A stretch of DNA of 64,000 nucleotides from Pseudomonas trivialis (GCF_001439805.1 NZ_JYLK01000015.1:99956-163955); one strand, 5' to 3'. Shown: positions 35,724 to 44,387, numbered from the stretch's first letter. Numbers and translations are program-made. The notes: generated by a model not told the origin, from the letters alone.

Positions 35724-36899
35724 ATGTTGGGTACAACATTTTCTGCTTGGCCTTCCTTCAGTGAAGAAGAGGGCAACGCTGTTCGCGATGTTATCCTTTC
35801 AAATAAGGTAAATTATTGGACCGGCCAAGAATCCCGCCAATTCGAGGTTGAGTTCGCGGCCTGGGCTGGTACCAAATACGCGGTTGCGCTTGCCAATGGC
35901 ACGGTCGCCTTAGACCTTGCGCTCAAGGCACTGGGAATAGGCAAGGGCGATGAAGTAATAGTAACGTCTCGAACCTTCCTGGCTTCAGTATCCAGTATCG
36001 TTAACGCTGGCGCCATTCCAATATTCGCTGACGTAGATCTGGACTCCCAGAACTTCACCGCTCATTCCATTGAAGCGGTCTTGACGCCTCGTACCCGGGC
36101 GTTGATCTGTGTGCATCTAGCCGGTTGGCCCTGCGACATGGATCCAATCATGGACCTTGCTCTGCAGCGGGGTTTAAAAGTAATCGAAGACTGCGCACAA
36201 GCTCACGGTGCTCACTATAGAGGGAGGCCTGTCGGCTCCATCGGTCATATAGGGGCTTGGTCCTTTTGCCAGGACAAAATCATGACTACCGGTGGTGAGG
36301 GTGGCATGGTTACGACTAATGACAAGGAGCTTTGGGCACGCATGTGGGCATATAAAGACCATGGAAAGAGCTGGAAGGCTGTTTATGAAAGCTCTCATCC
36401 TCCGGGTTTTCGCTGGCTGCACGAAAGTTTCGGCACCAACTGGAGAATGATGGAGGTTCAGGCTGTCATTGGTCGCATTCAATTGGCCAGAATGAAGGAC
36501 TGGCAAGCTAGCCGCGCGAACAATCTTGAAGCTATATGGAATTCTGCCCGTCTCTTGCCAGCCTTGAGGGTGCCGGATTTCCCTAAAGGGGATGTGCACG
36601 CCGCTTATAAATGCTATGTATTCGTTCGGACTGAATGCTTGAAGGAGGGATGGTCCCGTGATCGAATCCTCAGCGAAATAGTCTCGCGCGGGGTGCCTGC
36701 ATTCTCCGGCTCTTGCTCGGAGGTATATCTTGAGAAAGCGTTTGATGATACCGGTTTACGGCCGCCATTCCGCTTGCCGAACGCCAGGGAGCTGGGTGAA
36801 ACGAGTATGATGTTTCTAGTGCACCCGACCTTAGAAAATAGTGAGATTGAGCTGACGTGTAAGGTACTGACTGATGTAATGCAACAGGCTTCTGTTTAG
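35724..36899 (+). CDS. DegT/DnrJ/EryC1/StrS sugar aminotransferase
   Basis: A 391-aa PLP-dependent aminotransferase acting on a 4-keto or 3-keto nucleotide sugar. Visible are LANGTVALDLALKALGIGKGDEVI near residue 60, IEDCAQAHGA with the cofactor-contact Asp, and the PLP lysine in FCQDKIMTTGGEGGMV near residue 190. Beside wbpM (4,6-dehydratase) and a PglC-like transferase, the simplest role is a PglE-like 4-amination giving UDP-2-acetamido-4-amino-2,4,6-trideoxy-glucose. A 3-amination role cannot be excluded. Confidence 0.88.
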   Translation: MLGTTFSAWPSFSEEEGNAVRDVILSNKVNYWTGQESRQFEVEFAAWAGTKYAVALANGTVALDLALKALGIGKGDEVIVTSRTFLASVSSIVNAGAIPIFADVDLDSQNFTAHSIEAVLTPRTRALICVHLAGWPCDMDPIMDLALQRGLKVIEDCAQAHGAHYRGRPVGSIGHIGAWSFCQDKIMTTGGEGGMVTTNDKELWARMWAYKDHGKSWKAVYESSHPPGFRWLHESFGTNWRMMEVQAVIGRIQLARMKDWQASRANNLEAIWNSARLLPALRVPDFPKGDVHAAYKCYVFVRTECLKEGWSRDRILSEIVSRGVPAFSGSCSEVYLEKAFDDTGLRPPFRLPNARELGETSMMFLVHPTLENSEIELTCKVLTDVMQQASV

Positions 36900-36958
36900 T
36901 AGCTCCTTCGTTATAATACTGCGTTATTTGGCAATAAAAGCTTGACTGGGAGCAAAAA

Positions 36959-38968
36959 GTGTACAAGGGATTTATAGATCGTATACGTGCGTATTTGTTG
37001 AGCCTTCCTCGCCGACAGAAACGCATACTGCAGGTGCTTACGGACGTTATTTTAGTCTGGGTTGCGCTGTGGCTGGCTTTTGTAGTTCGTCTGGGAATGG
37101 ACGAAATGATCAATCCAGTTAAGATGCATTTATGGTTATTTATTTGCGCACCGGTAGTTTCTGTTCCCTTGTTCATTCGATTTGGTATGTATAGAGCGGT
37201 AATGCGGTATTTCGGCAATGATGCTCTTATTGCAATTGTTAAAGCGGTAAGTCTCTCAGCGTTGGTGCTTGGTGTGGTCGTATACTGGTACAGCAACCAT
37301 CAAAATGTAGTCCCTCGATCCATTATATTCAACTACTGGTGGTTGAGCCTTATCATGTTGGGCGGCTTGCGCCTCGCAATGAGGCAGTATTTTCTTGGCG
37401 ATTGGTTCGCGGCGGCTCAACACGTACCATTCACCAGCCGTGAGGATGGTTTGCCACGTGTGGCTATCTATGGTGCAGGCGCCGCTGGAAATCAGTTAGT
37501 TGCTGCTTTGCGCATGGGGCGTGTCATGCGGCCAGTTGCCTTCATTGATGATGATGACAGCATTTCTGATCGAGTAATTGCAGGATTGCAGGTTTATAAG
37601 TCCAAACATATCCAGCGGATGATTGATGCAACAAGCGCTCAGGAGATTCTCTTGGCTATTCCCTCAGCCAATCGAGCAAGGCGCCGTGAAATTCTTGGCT
37701 TTCTTGAGGGCTATCCTTTACACGTGCGCAGTATTCCGGGGTTCATGGACTTGGCAAGTGGGCGCGTCAAGGTCGACGATATCCAGGAGGTGGATATCGC
37801 TGATCTATTAGGGCGCGACTCGGTACCTGCCCAAGGCGAACTGCTCGAACGCTGTATCCTTGAACAGAACGTCTTAGTGACCGGAGCAGGTGGCTCCATC
37901 GGCTCAGAGCTGTGTCGGCAGATCTTGGCCCTCCATCCCAAGACTCTTCTATTGTTTGAGCACAGTGAGTTTAATCTTTACTGTATTTTGTCAGAGATTG
38001 AGCAGCGTATTGTACGTGAGTCGCTGCCGATTCGAGTGTTGCCCATCCTTGGCTCAGTTCGCAATCAGGAACAGTTGATTGATGTAATGAAGACATGGCG
38101 TGTCGATACCGTTTATCATGCTGCCGCCTATAAGCATGTACCCATCGTAGAGCACAATATTGCTGAAGGTGTCTTAAATAACGTTATTGGAACTTTGAAT
38201 ACCGCGCAAGCTGCATTGCAGGCGGGGGTTTCAAACTTTGTATTGATTTCCACTGATAAAGCTGTGCGTCCGACCAATGTCATGGGTAGTACTAAGCGAT
38301 TGGCGGAATTGACTTTGCAAGCGCTCAGTTTGGAGGTCGCACCGGTTTTGTTCGGAGACGAGTCTAATGCTCCCAAGGTCAACAAAACTCGTTTTACCAT
38401 GGTTCGTTTTGGCAATGTGCTTGGGTCGTCGGGCTCTGTGATTCCTTTGTTTCATAAACAAATCAAGTTGGGGGGACCATTAACAGTTACACACCCGAAA
38501 ATCACCCGGTATTTCATGACCATACCTGAAGCAGCTCAGTTAGTGATTCAGGCGGGGTCTATGGGGCAGGGGGGCGATGTATTTGTGCTCGATATGGGTG
38601 AGCCGGTCCGGATAGTCGAGTTAGCTGAAAAAATGGTTCATCTGTCGGGTCTCAGTCTGCGTTCCGAAAAAAATCCTCATGGTGATATTTCTATTGAGTT
38701 CACAGGGCTTCGACCTGGAGAGAAGCTGTATGAGGAGCTTCTGATCGGTGACAATGTGGTTGCCACACAGCACCCAATGATCATGAGTGCGAACGAGGAC
38801 CATATTGAATGGGAGGTACTGAAGTCCAAGTTGACTGAGCTGTTGGACGCGGTCAAGAGAGATGACTATGCTCGTGTGCGGCAGCTGCTTCGTGACACTG
38901 TAAGTGGTTATACGCCGGACGGTGAGATCGTTGACTGGATCTATCAGCAACGCAGGTTGGAACCTTAG
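36959..38968 (+). CDS. wbpM: UDP-GlcNAc 4,6-dehydratase WbpM
   Basis: A 669-aa membrane-bound dehydratase needed for 2-acetamido-2,6-dideoxy and 2,4-diamino sugars. Four N-terminal helices are followed by a CoA-binding-like Rossmann domain (VAIYGAGAAGNQLVAAL near residue 165) and the catalytic SDR domain (VLVTGAGGSIGSELCRQI near 305; STDKAVRPTNVMGSTKR near 435, in which the usual SDR Tyr is replaced by Met). The GTG start follows GGGAGCAAAAA. This gene ends the plus-strand O-antigen run, as in most Pseudomonas loci. Confidence 0.95.
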   Translation: MYKGFIDRIRAYLLSLPRRQKRILQVLTDVILVWVALWLAFVVRLGMDEMINPVKMHLWLFICAPVVSVPLFIRFGMYRAVMRYFGNDALIAIVKAVSLSALVLGVVVYWYSNHQNVVPRSIIFNYWWLSLIMLGGLRLAMRQYFLGDWFAAAQHVPFTSREDGLPRVAIYGAGAAGNQLVAALRMGRVMRPVAFIDDDDSISDRVIAGLQVYKSKHIQRMIDATSAQEILLAIPSANRARRREILGFLEGYPLHVRSIPGFMDLASGRVKVDDIQEVDIADLLGRDSVPAQGELLERCILEQNVLVTGAGGSIGSELCRQILALHPKTLLLFEHSEFNLYCILSEIEQRIVRESLPIRVLPILGSVRNQEQLIDVMKTWRVDTVYHAAAYKHVPIVEHNIAEGVLNNVIGTLNTAQAALQAGVSNFVLISTDKAVRPTNVMGSTKRLAELTLQALSLEVAPVLFGDESNAPKVNKTRFTMVRFGNVLGSSGSVIPLFHKQIKLGGPLTVTHPKITRYFMTIPEAAQLVIQAGSMGQGGDVFVLDMGEPVRIVELAEKMVHLSGLSLRSEKNPHGDISIEFTGLRPGEKLYEELLIGDNVVATQHPMIMSANEDHIEWEVLKSKLTELLDAVKRDDYARVRQLLRDTVSGYTPDGEIVDWIYQQRRLEP

Positions 38969-39010
38969 GCCTACAGTTCACGTAGCAGGTTATTGAAGGC
39001 TGGGAGGATG

Positions 39011-39030
39011 ATCGGACTGTGCAGTCCGAT
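39011..39030. terminator. Hairpin between convergent wbpM and dehydrogenase genes
   Basis: ATCGGACTG and CAGTCCGAT form a 20-base perfect palindrome between convergent genes. No clear T-run follows on either strand, so the terminator role is inferred from position. Confidence 0.4.
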
Positions 39031-39033
39031 TCC

Positions 39034-39888
39034 CTAGTAGCTGTAAAAACCTGAACCGGATTTTCTTCCGAGCTTATTAGCTCTTACCATTTTTCTCAGC
39101 AAGGGATGAGCCCTATATTTCGGGTCTCCGGTCTCATTATGCAGTGTTTCCATAATTGAAAGATTGACGTCGTTGCCGATCAAATCTGCCAGCGCTAGCG
39201 GCCCGATAGGATGATTGGCGCCAAACTTCATCGCTCTGTCTATTTCTTCTGCGCTCGCGACACCCTCAGCCAAGATTCCTATTGCTTCATTTATCATTGG
39301 AATCAACATTCGATTGACGATGAAGCCCGGGGCTTCATTCACTAATACCGGCTCTTTGTGCAGTGTCTTGGCGAAGTCGAAGGCCCAAGAGGCTGTGTGT
39401 TTCGAGGTCGAGAAACCTACAATGATTTCCACCAGCTTCATCACGGGGGCTGGATTAAAAAAGTGCATGCCTACTACATTCTCTGGATTTTTTGTGAGGC
39501 TTGCCAGTTCAGTGATGGATAGTGAAGATGTGTTCGATGCTATTATTGAGGAATCTTTTGCATAGGACGCTATATCGCGAAATATCTTATGCTTGATAAG
39601 CATGTCTTCAGATACTGCCTCAATAATTAAATCAGTATTTTTGATTGCTTCATACTCATTGGAGATAATTACTTTTTCTGAAAAAGATATTGCATCTTTA
39701 GTAGACAATCTTTTTTTGTTAACCATACGCTCCCAGCTGAACTTGAGGCTTTCGTAAGCCGCTTTGCAACCGGTCTCGGAGCGACCTATCCATACGATAG
39801 AGGAGGTTACCTCGCTCTGCGCAAGTAATTGAACGATCCCTTTTCCCATGGTTCCTGAGCCAATGACGGCAACTTTTATCTCTTTCAT
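39034..39888 (-). CDS. 3-hydroxyacyl-CoA dehydrogenase (3-hydroxybutyryl-CoA type)
   Basis: A 284-aa stand-alone dehydrogenase of the Hbd/PaaH size. The NAD loop VAVIGSGTMGKGIVQLLA is at the N-terminus, SNTSSLSITELA follows near residue 120, and the catalytic His is in GMHFFNPAPVMKLVEII near 140. APGFIVNRMLIPMINEA is the C-terminal domain signature. Such enzymes interconvert acetoacetyl-CoA and 3-hydroxybutyryl-CoA. It lies just downstream of the acyltransferase on the same strand (14 bp apart), inside an O-antigen cluster, which suggests supply of a 3-hydroxyacyl-CoA donor for sugar N-acylation. That link is inference. Confidence 0.88.
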   Translation of the reverse strand: MKEIKVAVIGSGTMGKGIVQLLAQSEVTSSIVWIGRSETGCKAAYESLKFSWERMVNKKRLSTKDAISFSEKVIISNEYEAIKNTDLIIEAVSEDMLIKHKIFRDIASYAKDSSIIASNTSSLSITELASLTKNPENVVGMHFFNPAPVMKLVEIIVGFSTSKHTASWAFDFAKTLHKEPVLVNEAPGFIVNRMLIPMINEAIGILAEGVASAEEIDRAMKFGANHPIGPLALADLIGNDVNLSIMETLHNETGDPKYRAHPLLRKMVRANKLGRKSGSGFYSY

Positions 39889-39902
39889 GTAGTGTTTAGT
39901 CC

Positions 39903-40559
39903 TTACTGGGAAGCTGAACGAAGTGGCTTTGCGGGATTGCCAAACACCGTAGTATAGGGGGCTACGCTTTTAGTCACGACTGAACCCATCCCAACAACCG
40001 CTCCCTCACCAATTACAATGGGCCTTTCCGGCGTACCCTGACGAATCATTGCGCCGGTACCGATATAGGCATGGTCTTCAATAACTACACTGCCATTGCA
40101 TTGAACGTTAGGAGCGAAGGTCACAAAGTCGCCGATGACGCAATCATGGGCTACATAAGAATAAATGTTCGCATGGAAAAATTTTCCGATTTTCGCGTTT
40201 GCAGTAACCGTCGTGAATGGGCAAAAAACAGCTCCCTCGCCAATTGTATTGTGGCTGAGGTTGACAGCACTTAGCGCTGAAACTGTAAACGATGATGCGC
40301 CTTCTGATATGAGGCGCTCAGAAATTTTCTGTCTGACCTTGCTATTGGCGATAGTAATGTTAAAAAATTTCTCTCCTTCCATCCTAAGAAAAGACTCAAC
40401 ATTTACTAGGCGGTAGCCGTTGAGGCTGTCTTCCTGAGCATTATCGTCCACGAAAATAATTTTGAGATTTTCCTGAGATGTTGTACCTAGCATCTGGCTG
40501 ACCAGAGGTATAACCTCACGCCCAAAACCGCCTGCTCCTACAATTGCGTAAATTTTCAT
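39903..40559 (-). CDS. PglD/NeuD-family sugar N-acyltransferase
   Basis: A 218-aa left-handed beta-helix acyltransferase. The N-terminal Rossmann-like subdomain begins IYAIVGAGGFGREVIPLVSQ. The hexapeptide-repeat half includes AVFCPFTTVTANAKIGKFF, the catalytic His in YVAHDCVIGDFVTF, and GSVVTKSVAPYTTVFGNPA at the C-terminus. The start at 40559 is backed by GAGGAGACGGAT; an ATG at 40580 would add seven residues. PglD-type enzymes N-acylate the C4 amine of bacillosamine precursors with acyl-CoA. The neighbouring hydroxyacyl-CoA dehydrogenase hints at a non-acetyl donor. Confidence 0.88.
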   Translation of the reverse strand: MKIYAIVGAGGFGREVIPLVSQMLGTTSQENLKIIFVDDNAQEDSLNGYRLVNVESFLRMEGEKFFNITIANSKVRQKISERLISEGASSFTVSALSAVNLSHNTIGEGAVFCPFTTVTANAKIGKFFHANIYSYVAHDCVIGDFVTFAPNVQCNGSVVIEDHAYIGTGAMIRQGTPERPIVIGEGAVVGMGSVVTKSVAPYTTVFGNPAKPLRSASQ

Positions 40560-40944
40560 ATCCGTCTCCTCATGATTCATCTGAATTCTCTCGTAGGTTT
40601 GGCAATTCTACAGATGAAATCTGGCAGTGTCAGGCACCTGTTTATCCGTTTTCAACATAAGGTCATTGCTCAAACTCAACGTCACAAACAAGACTGGCTA
40701 ACCATTCATTGCAGAGTGTTCTAAAATATCAATGTGTGAAGTTTCTTAGATTTCCCAGTGGTCTTGACAGCTCCAATTAATTATGGGTTCTCTTGTTCGG
40801 GTAAACGGACAGAGGGGCTGATTAGTTGCTCCCTTTCTTGAGTTAGCAGATAGTAACCTTAAACATAAGAAATCATTACTATCAATGGCGCTGTCGGAGA
40901 ATATGGTATGCGCTCCATAAAGCCCACTTTAAATGATTGCGCGC
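40560..40944. other. Gene-free AT-rich gap
   Basis: About 385 bases with no gene that I can support. It must carry the promoter of the minus-strand acyltransferase/dehydrogenase pair. Its far edge is the start of IS66 debris. Confidence 0.5.
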
Positions 40945-41456
40945 TCAGCTATACGGCGTGAGCAAGCAGTTCCACGGTAGCAAGGCTTCGTAATCTTCAA
41001 TTGATGTCTCCGTTGGCAAGTGTTCGAGTGCGTGGCGGCCCATTACTTTTTCAAAGCGGTGCAGGAGTAAACCGTCCACATATTTTAGTGTTCAGCAGCA
41101 TTGCCAGAACGCTGGGGCTGGCCATGTTTTTTTCAATCACCTGAGCCGATTTGTCCGCAGTGACCAGTGCACTCTCGCAGTCGCGGCAACCGTGGACTTT
41201 ACGAACGTCTTTGATCACCCGTATCTGCATCGGGACGATTTCAAGTTGTTTGCTGATTTCCTCGCCAATGGCGTGTTTGCGGCAACGGGGCGCAGGTCAA
41301 TTCATGCTCGGGCAGTTCGTGAATTACTTCGATGCGCGGCAGAACGGCGGGCAGAGGCTTGCGCTTACCACGGCGCTTGGCAGAGGCTACGACCTCTTCT
41401 TCATAGTCTTTATCGATAGCTTCGACGACGCTTTCTGCTGCGTTGAACAGGGCCAA
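40945..41456 (-). pseudogene. IS66-family transposase (TnpC) remnant
   Basis: Read on the minus strand, pieces of an IS66 transposase appear in order but in different frames: AKRRGKRKPLPAVLP and VIHELPEHELTC, then IGEEISKQLEIVP, VHGCRDCES, VIEKNMASPSVLAMLL, KYVDGLLLHRFEKVMGRHAL, and directly the extreme C-terminus SIEDYEALLPWNC. At least two frameshifts break it, and the whole catalytic core between the last two pieces is deleted. The N-terminal zone is missing too. It is a dead element in the accessory end of the O-antigen locus. Confidence 0.85.
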
Positions 41457-41597
41457 CAGAGGCGTCGCTGTACGATGAGCATTTTCTTGAGACTTCCCTC
41501 ATAGAGTTCCCCGCTGGAGAGCAATCTGGAATCTTGAAGGTGCACGCACTCGATCAAAACACTCGCCCAGCGTTTTTTCGCTGTTCCCCAGCTTCAC

Positions 41598-42782
41598 CTA
41601 GAGCTTTACTTGAGTTGATTTCTCCCCTCTAAGCCAATCTGTGATAACGGCAACTTTTTTCATTGCGGGTCGCTCAATAAGGGAGAACGTTAGGCCACAT
41701 ATAAAAACCAAAATCGGAGTGAGCGCCAGAATGAAAAAACAGTATTTAAGTGCACTTATCTGACTAATTAATGTGCTCTCAAAAACCAACTTAAACATCA
41801 CATACAATAGAATGCCGTGCAGGAGATACATGCTGTAAGCCAGCTCTCCCATTGTTCGCGAGACTTTGCTTTTAAATAAGCCAAAAATACTGTTGCCGCC
41901 TGCAATTAGACAGAAAACAGCTACCAATAACGTTTTCGCCAGCGAGCTTTCATATACTGAAGGAAAACCTATAAAGACCAAGATCAGCAATAACAATATA
42001 ATTATAGAAGAGCATTTAGACTTGGAGAAAGCCTTAAAGGGCTCTAATCTCACAACAATGGCCGCGAACATACCGCCGACGAACAACCAATACAAACCAT
42101 TTACAAAATACAGGCTGCCGAACCCATACATGCATAGCGCACTCAATAAAAGATATTTGATTGATGATTTGCCGCCAATGGCCAAAAATATTAAAGGGAG
42201 TGCGAAGTAAAAAGTCCACTCATATGGGAGGCTCCATGCAACACTAGCATTAATTAGATTTGTGTTTGCTAGGCCATTTATATCAGGGGAACCATATCGA
42301 ATGGTAAAAAACAGCCATTTTGAGATGCTTAAAATTATTTCACTGAGTTCAGCTGGCGGCTTATCCCTGGTAATTATAAAAACAACTAAAAACAGTAACC
42401 CCATTGAAAAAAAATAAAGAGGCACTAGCCTTAAAAATCTAGACACATATAGCCTGAGCCAATCAACTCCAGAGTTACGAGAGTCAAGCAATTTAGAAAA
42501 AAACAAAAATCCCGTTATCATAAAAAACAGCGAAACTCCGACCTGTCCAAGATTTACGAAAACCCTAATTGGAGGATTGGTCCAGCTGCCAGTCTTCAAA
42601 TAAAAAAACCATATACAAGAGTGATGAAGAAAAACAAAAAAAGCTAAATAGCCTCTTAGCCCATCAATAGTAATAAATCGATGAGCATTATCCGAAACAG
42701 ATAGTCTGCTAGAAATAAAATACGTCGACAACAAAGCTATAAGCATCGCCAAAAAGGCGAAAAGTACGCCGATTATTTCCAC
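41598..42782 (-). CDS. Acyltransferase 3 family membrane protein (OafA-like O-acetylase)
   Basis: A 394-aa polytopic protein with about ten helices. The family motif appears as ITIDGLRGYLAFFVFLHHSC near residue 37 with the catalytic His, then RFLRLVPLYFFSMGLL further on. Such enzymes O-acetylate surface polysaccharide sugars at the inner membrane. The start is GTG at 42782 with AGGGA upstream. It is strongly AT-rich and lies between two IS66 remnants on the same strand, which suggests acquisition by transfer. It likely decorates the O-chain built by the upstream genes. Confidence 0.87.
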   Translation of the reverse strand: MEIIGVLFAFLAMLIALLSTYFISSRLSVSDNAHRFITIDGLRGYLAFFVFLHHSCIWFFYLKTGSWTNPPIRVFVNLGQVGVSLFFMITGFLFFSKLLDSRNSGVDWLRLYVSRFLRLVPLYFFSMGLLFLVVFIITRDKPPAELSEIILSISKWLFFTIRYGSPDINGLANTNLINASVAWSLPYEWTFYFALPLIFLAIGGKSSIKYLLLSALCMYGFGSLYFVNGLYWLFVGGMFAAIVVRLEPFKAFSKSKCSSIIILLLLILVFIGFPSVYESSLAKTLLVAVFCLIAGGNSIFGLFKSKVSRTMGELAYSMYLLHGILLYVMFKLVFESTLISQISALKYCFFILALTPILVFICGLTFSLIERPAMKKVAVITDWLRGEKSTQVKL

Positions 42783-43043
42783 TGTTTTTATTCCCTATTG
42801 TATTTTTACCATTCAATCTTATCATGATATCTTTTTTACTCGCTCTGCATTTTAAACGAAAGGGCTCCTCAGCACCCCATCGGTGAGTCATTTTGATTGC
42901 TCTGACATACGCTTGGCACGCACGTAAGGCAATTACCGCGTTATCTCCGTCATTGGCGATCGCGACAATTTTTTTGCGCATGCGCTGGTTCAAGTTGAGC
43001 TCGACGGGTTGCGTGGACCAGGCTGACGGCGTCGAGGGTGGCA

Positions 43044-43235
43044 TGCATGTAGCATCCACGCATAGGACTCTCGGCCGTTGGTAGAGGCGTTGTTGTCGAT
43101 CGGCAGGTAACCTTCCTCGACGTATCGTTCCAACTTGCTCCAGTTAATTGCGAGGTAACTGATGGCTTTGCCCAAGGCACTCTCAGCGTTGAACTGGGGC
43201 TGCGTTTCAATCCGGCTTTTCAACTGAGCCTTTTT
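43044..43235 (-). pseudogene. Second IS66 transposase fragment, C-terminal domain
   Basis: The minus strand reads SALGKAISYLAINWSKLERY and YVEEGYLPIDNNA, the DDE-domain end of IS66 transposases, and then jumps to GRESYAWMLHA. The segment that normally lies between NNA and this tail (about 35 to 40 residues) is deleted. No element ends are recognisable. Because this fragment is a C-terminal part upstream of a fragment with N-terminal parts, the two remnants come from different copies or a rearranged one. The 260 bp between this and the acyltransferase start hold nothing I can assign. Confidence 0.8.
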
Positions 43236-43320
43236 CTATGCTTTCCTATGCGCCATTTTTTCAGCGTTCACACCCTGTAACTCAAGTACTTTTGACGCCC
43301 TCCAAACATCGCCTACCTTA

Positions 43321-43350
43321 GAAAAGCAGCTTCGGAAAAGCTGCTTCTCT
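43321..43350. terminator. Hairpin upstream of the ComEA-like gene
   Basis: AAGCAGCTT and AAGCTGCTT pair across a five-base loop (43324-43346) with A-rich and TTCTCT flanks. It could stop transcripts coming from the O-antigen side in either direction. Confidence 0.5.
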
Positions 43351-43376
43351 CTAACCGATGTCATGGAGCGTCAACA

Positions 43377-43709
43377 ATGAAAAACACTTACATCTCCTCC
43401 CTAGTCTTCGCTCTCCTCACCAGCCTCTCGGCCGCGACCACCGCAGCCCCGTCCATCAAGCCCGAGGCCCCAACCCCCATCTCTGCCCAGATGATGAAGG
43501 CGGAGCAATCCGCCAAGGTCAATCTCAATGCCGCCGACGCCGAAACTCTTCGTCGTGATCTCTTCGGAATTGGCGCGGCAAAGGCTAAGGCAATCGTCGC
43601 CTATCGCGATACCAACGGTCCCTTCACGGCGATTGATGAGTTATTGGAAGTCAAAGGTATCGGCAAGGCTTTGTTGGAGAAGAACCGCGAACGGCTGGTG
43701 ATCAACTAA
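43377..43709 (+). CDS. ComEA-family helix-hairpin-helix protein
   Basis: A 110-aa secreted protein with a signal peptide (MKNTYISSLVFALLTSLSAATTAA) and one ComEA-type double HhH DNA-binding domain: VNLNAADAETLRRDLFGIGAAKAKAIV, then FTAIDELLEVKGIGKALLEKNRERL. In competent bacteria ComEA binds incoming DNA in the periplasm; the role in pseudomonads is less certain. It marks the core-genome side of the O-antigen locus, where it usually follows wbpM. GC content returns to the core level here. A strong hairpin follows the stop. Confidence 0.92.
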   Translation: MKNTYISSLVFALLTSLSAATTAAPSIKPEAPTPISAQMMKAEQSAKVNLNAADAETLRRDLFGIGAAKAKAIVAYRDTNGPFTAIDELLEVKGIGKALLEKNRERLVIN

Positions 43710-43719
43710 GCGAAGTACA

Positions 43720-43755
43720 GGAGGAGGCCGGTCATTGATCGGCTTCTTCCTTCTC
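43720..43755 (+). terminator. Terminator of the ComEA-like gene
   Basis: GGAGGAGGCCGGTC pairs with GATCGGCTTCTTCC (with a few G-T pairs) across a three-base loop, followed by TTCTC. It stands ten bases after the stop codon. Confidence 0.65.
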
Positions 43756-43761
43756 ATAAAT

Positions 43762-43875
43762 CTAGCCTTCGAATTTATCGAGTGCAACTTCCATAAGCCG
43801 ATCCGCCAGAGTGGGCTCCTGAATACGGCCGAATAACACCAACGCGCCAACTCTCAGCTTCTTTCCATCAGCCAC
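43762..43875 (-). CDS. Possible 37-aa small ORF
   Basis: On the minus strand a GTG-started frame encodes ADGKKLRVGALVLFGRIQEP and so on to DKFEG, with CAGGT 11 bases before the start. The amino-acid sequence looks natural, but it is short and I do not recognise it. It could be a leftover of a longer gene. Confidence 0.25.
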   Translation of the reverse strand: MADGKKLRVGALVLFGRIQEPTLADRLMEVALDKFEG

Positions 43876-43945
43876 CTAAAATCGACCTGTGCAACTGCGC
43901 GCGCTATCGACGTGCCCGGGTAGAGATTTGTCGTTGCCGATATGA

Positions 43946-44101
43946 GGCCCGCAGGCGCAGGACCCGCTGACGGTGTGTCGTCCGTTGGGCGTCGAGATCT
44001 ACAGGCTGGAGGATGAGCTGCTGAGCGGCTGGAGCCAGCCTCAACGTGCCGCCTATAAAGGCCAGCACGGTTTGCATATTGCCAGGGCGGAGTGGGAGTA
44101 A
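43946..44101 (+). pseudogene. Possible C-terminal gene remnant
   Basis: An open frame without a clear start reads LGVEIYRLEDELLSGWSQPQ and ends GLHIARAEWE. The composition is protein-like and GC-rich, while no upstream portion remains. Family unknown; it may be chance. Confidence 0.2.
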
Positions 44102-44108
44102 ACCCGGT

Positions 44109-44276
44109 TCAGCGATCCTGCGCGTCCTTGGCATCCGCCTGCGCATTGCGCTGGGCCACGCGCTTGCGTTGTTCGTCGGTGAGTTCCACCTTGTTGGCGC
44201 TGTCACGCAGCATCATGAGGCCACCGACGATCGACCCGATCGCTACTACCATAATCAACCACGCATACCACGGCAT
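44109..44276 (-). CDS. Small DUF2897-type membrane protein
   Basis: A 55-aa protein: one N-terminal membrane helix (WYAWLIMVVAIGSIVGGLMM), then a charged, Gln/Arg-rich cytosolic tail (LTDEQRKRVAQRNAQADAKD). It resembles the short DUF2897 proteins common in Pseudomonas; function unknown. A palindrome lies 24 bases upstream of its start. Confidence 0.72.
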   Translation of the reverse strand: MPWYAWLIMVVAIGSIVGGLMMLRDSANKVELTDEQRKRVAQRNAQADAKDAQDR

Positions 44277-44299
44277 AACGCTCTCCTTGAGGCAGATCG

Positions 44300-44321
44300 C
44301 CGTGGGAGAATTTTCCCACGG
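44300..44321. promoter_or_regulatory. 22-base palindrome, operator or terminator
   Basis: CCGTGGGA and TCCCACGG surround GAATTT. It is located between the DUF2897-type gene start and the end of the ethanolamine permease gene, both on the minus strand. No T-run follows, so an operator for the small gene is as likely as a terminator of the permease. Confidence 0.4.
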
Positions 44322-44387
44322 TAATAACTGCTTTGAGTGACGGGCTTTCTGAGTAGTTCAGTGTAGGCCCGTTCTGCCTCTTACGTC

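Noticed and set aside
41151..41504. Plus-strand open frames in the IS66 remnant
   Set aside because: The minus strand here contains recognisable IS66 transposase blocks, so the plus frames are shadows.
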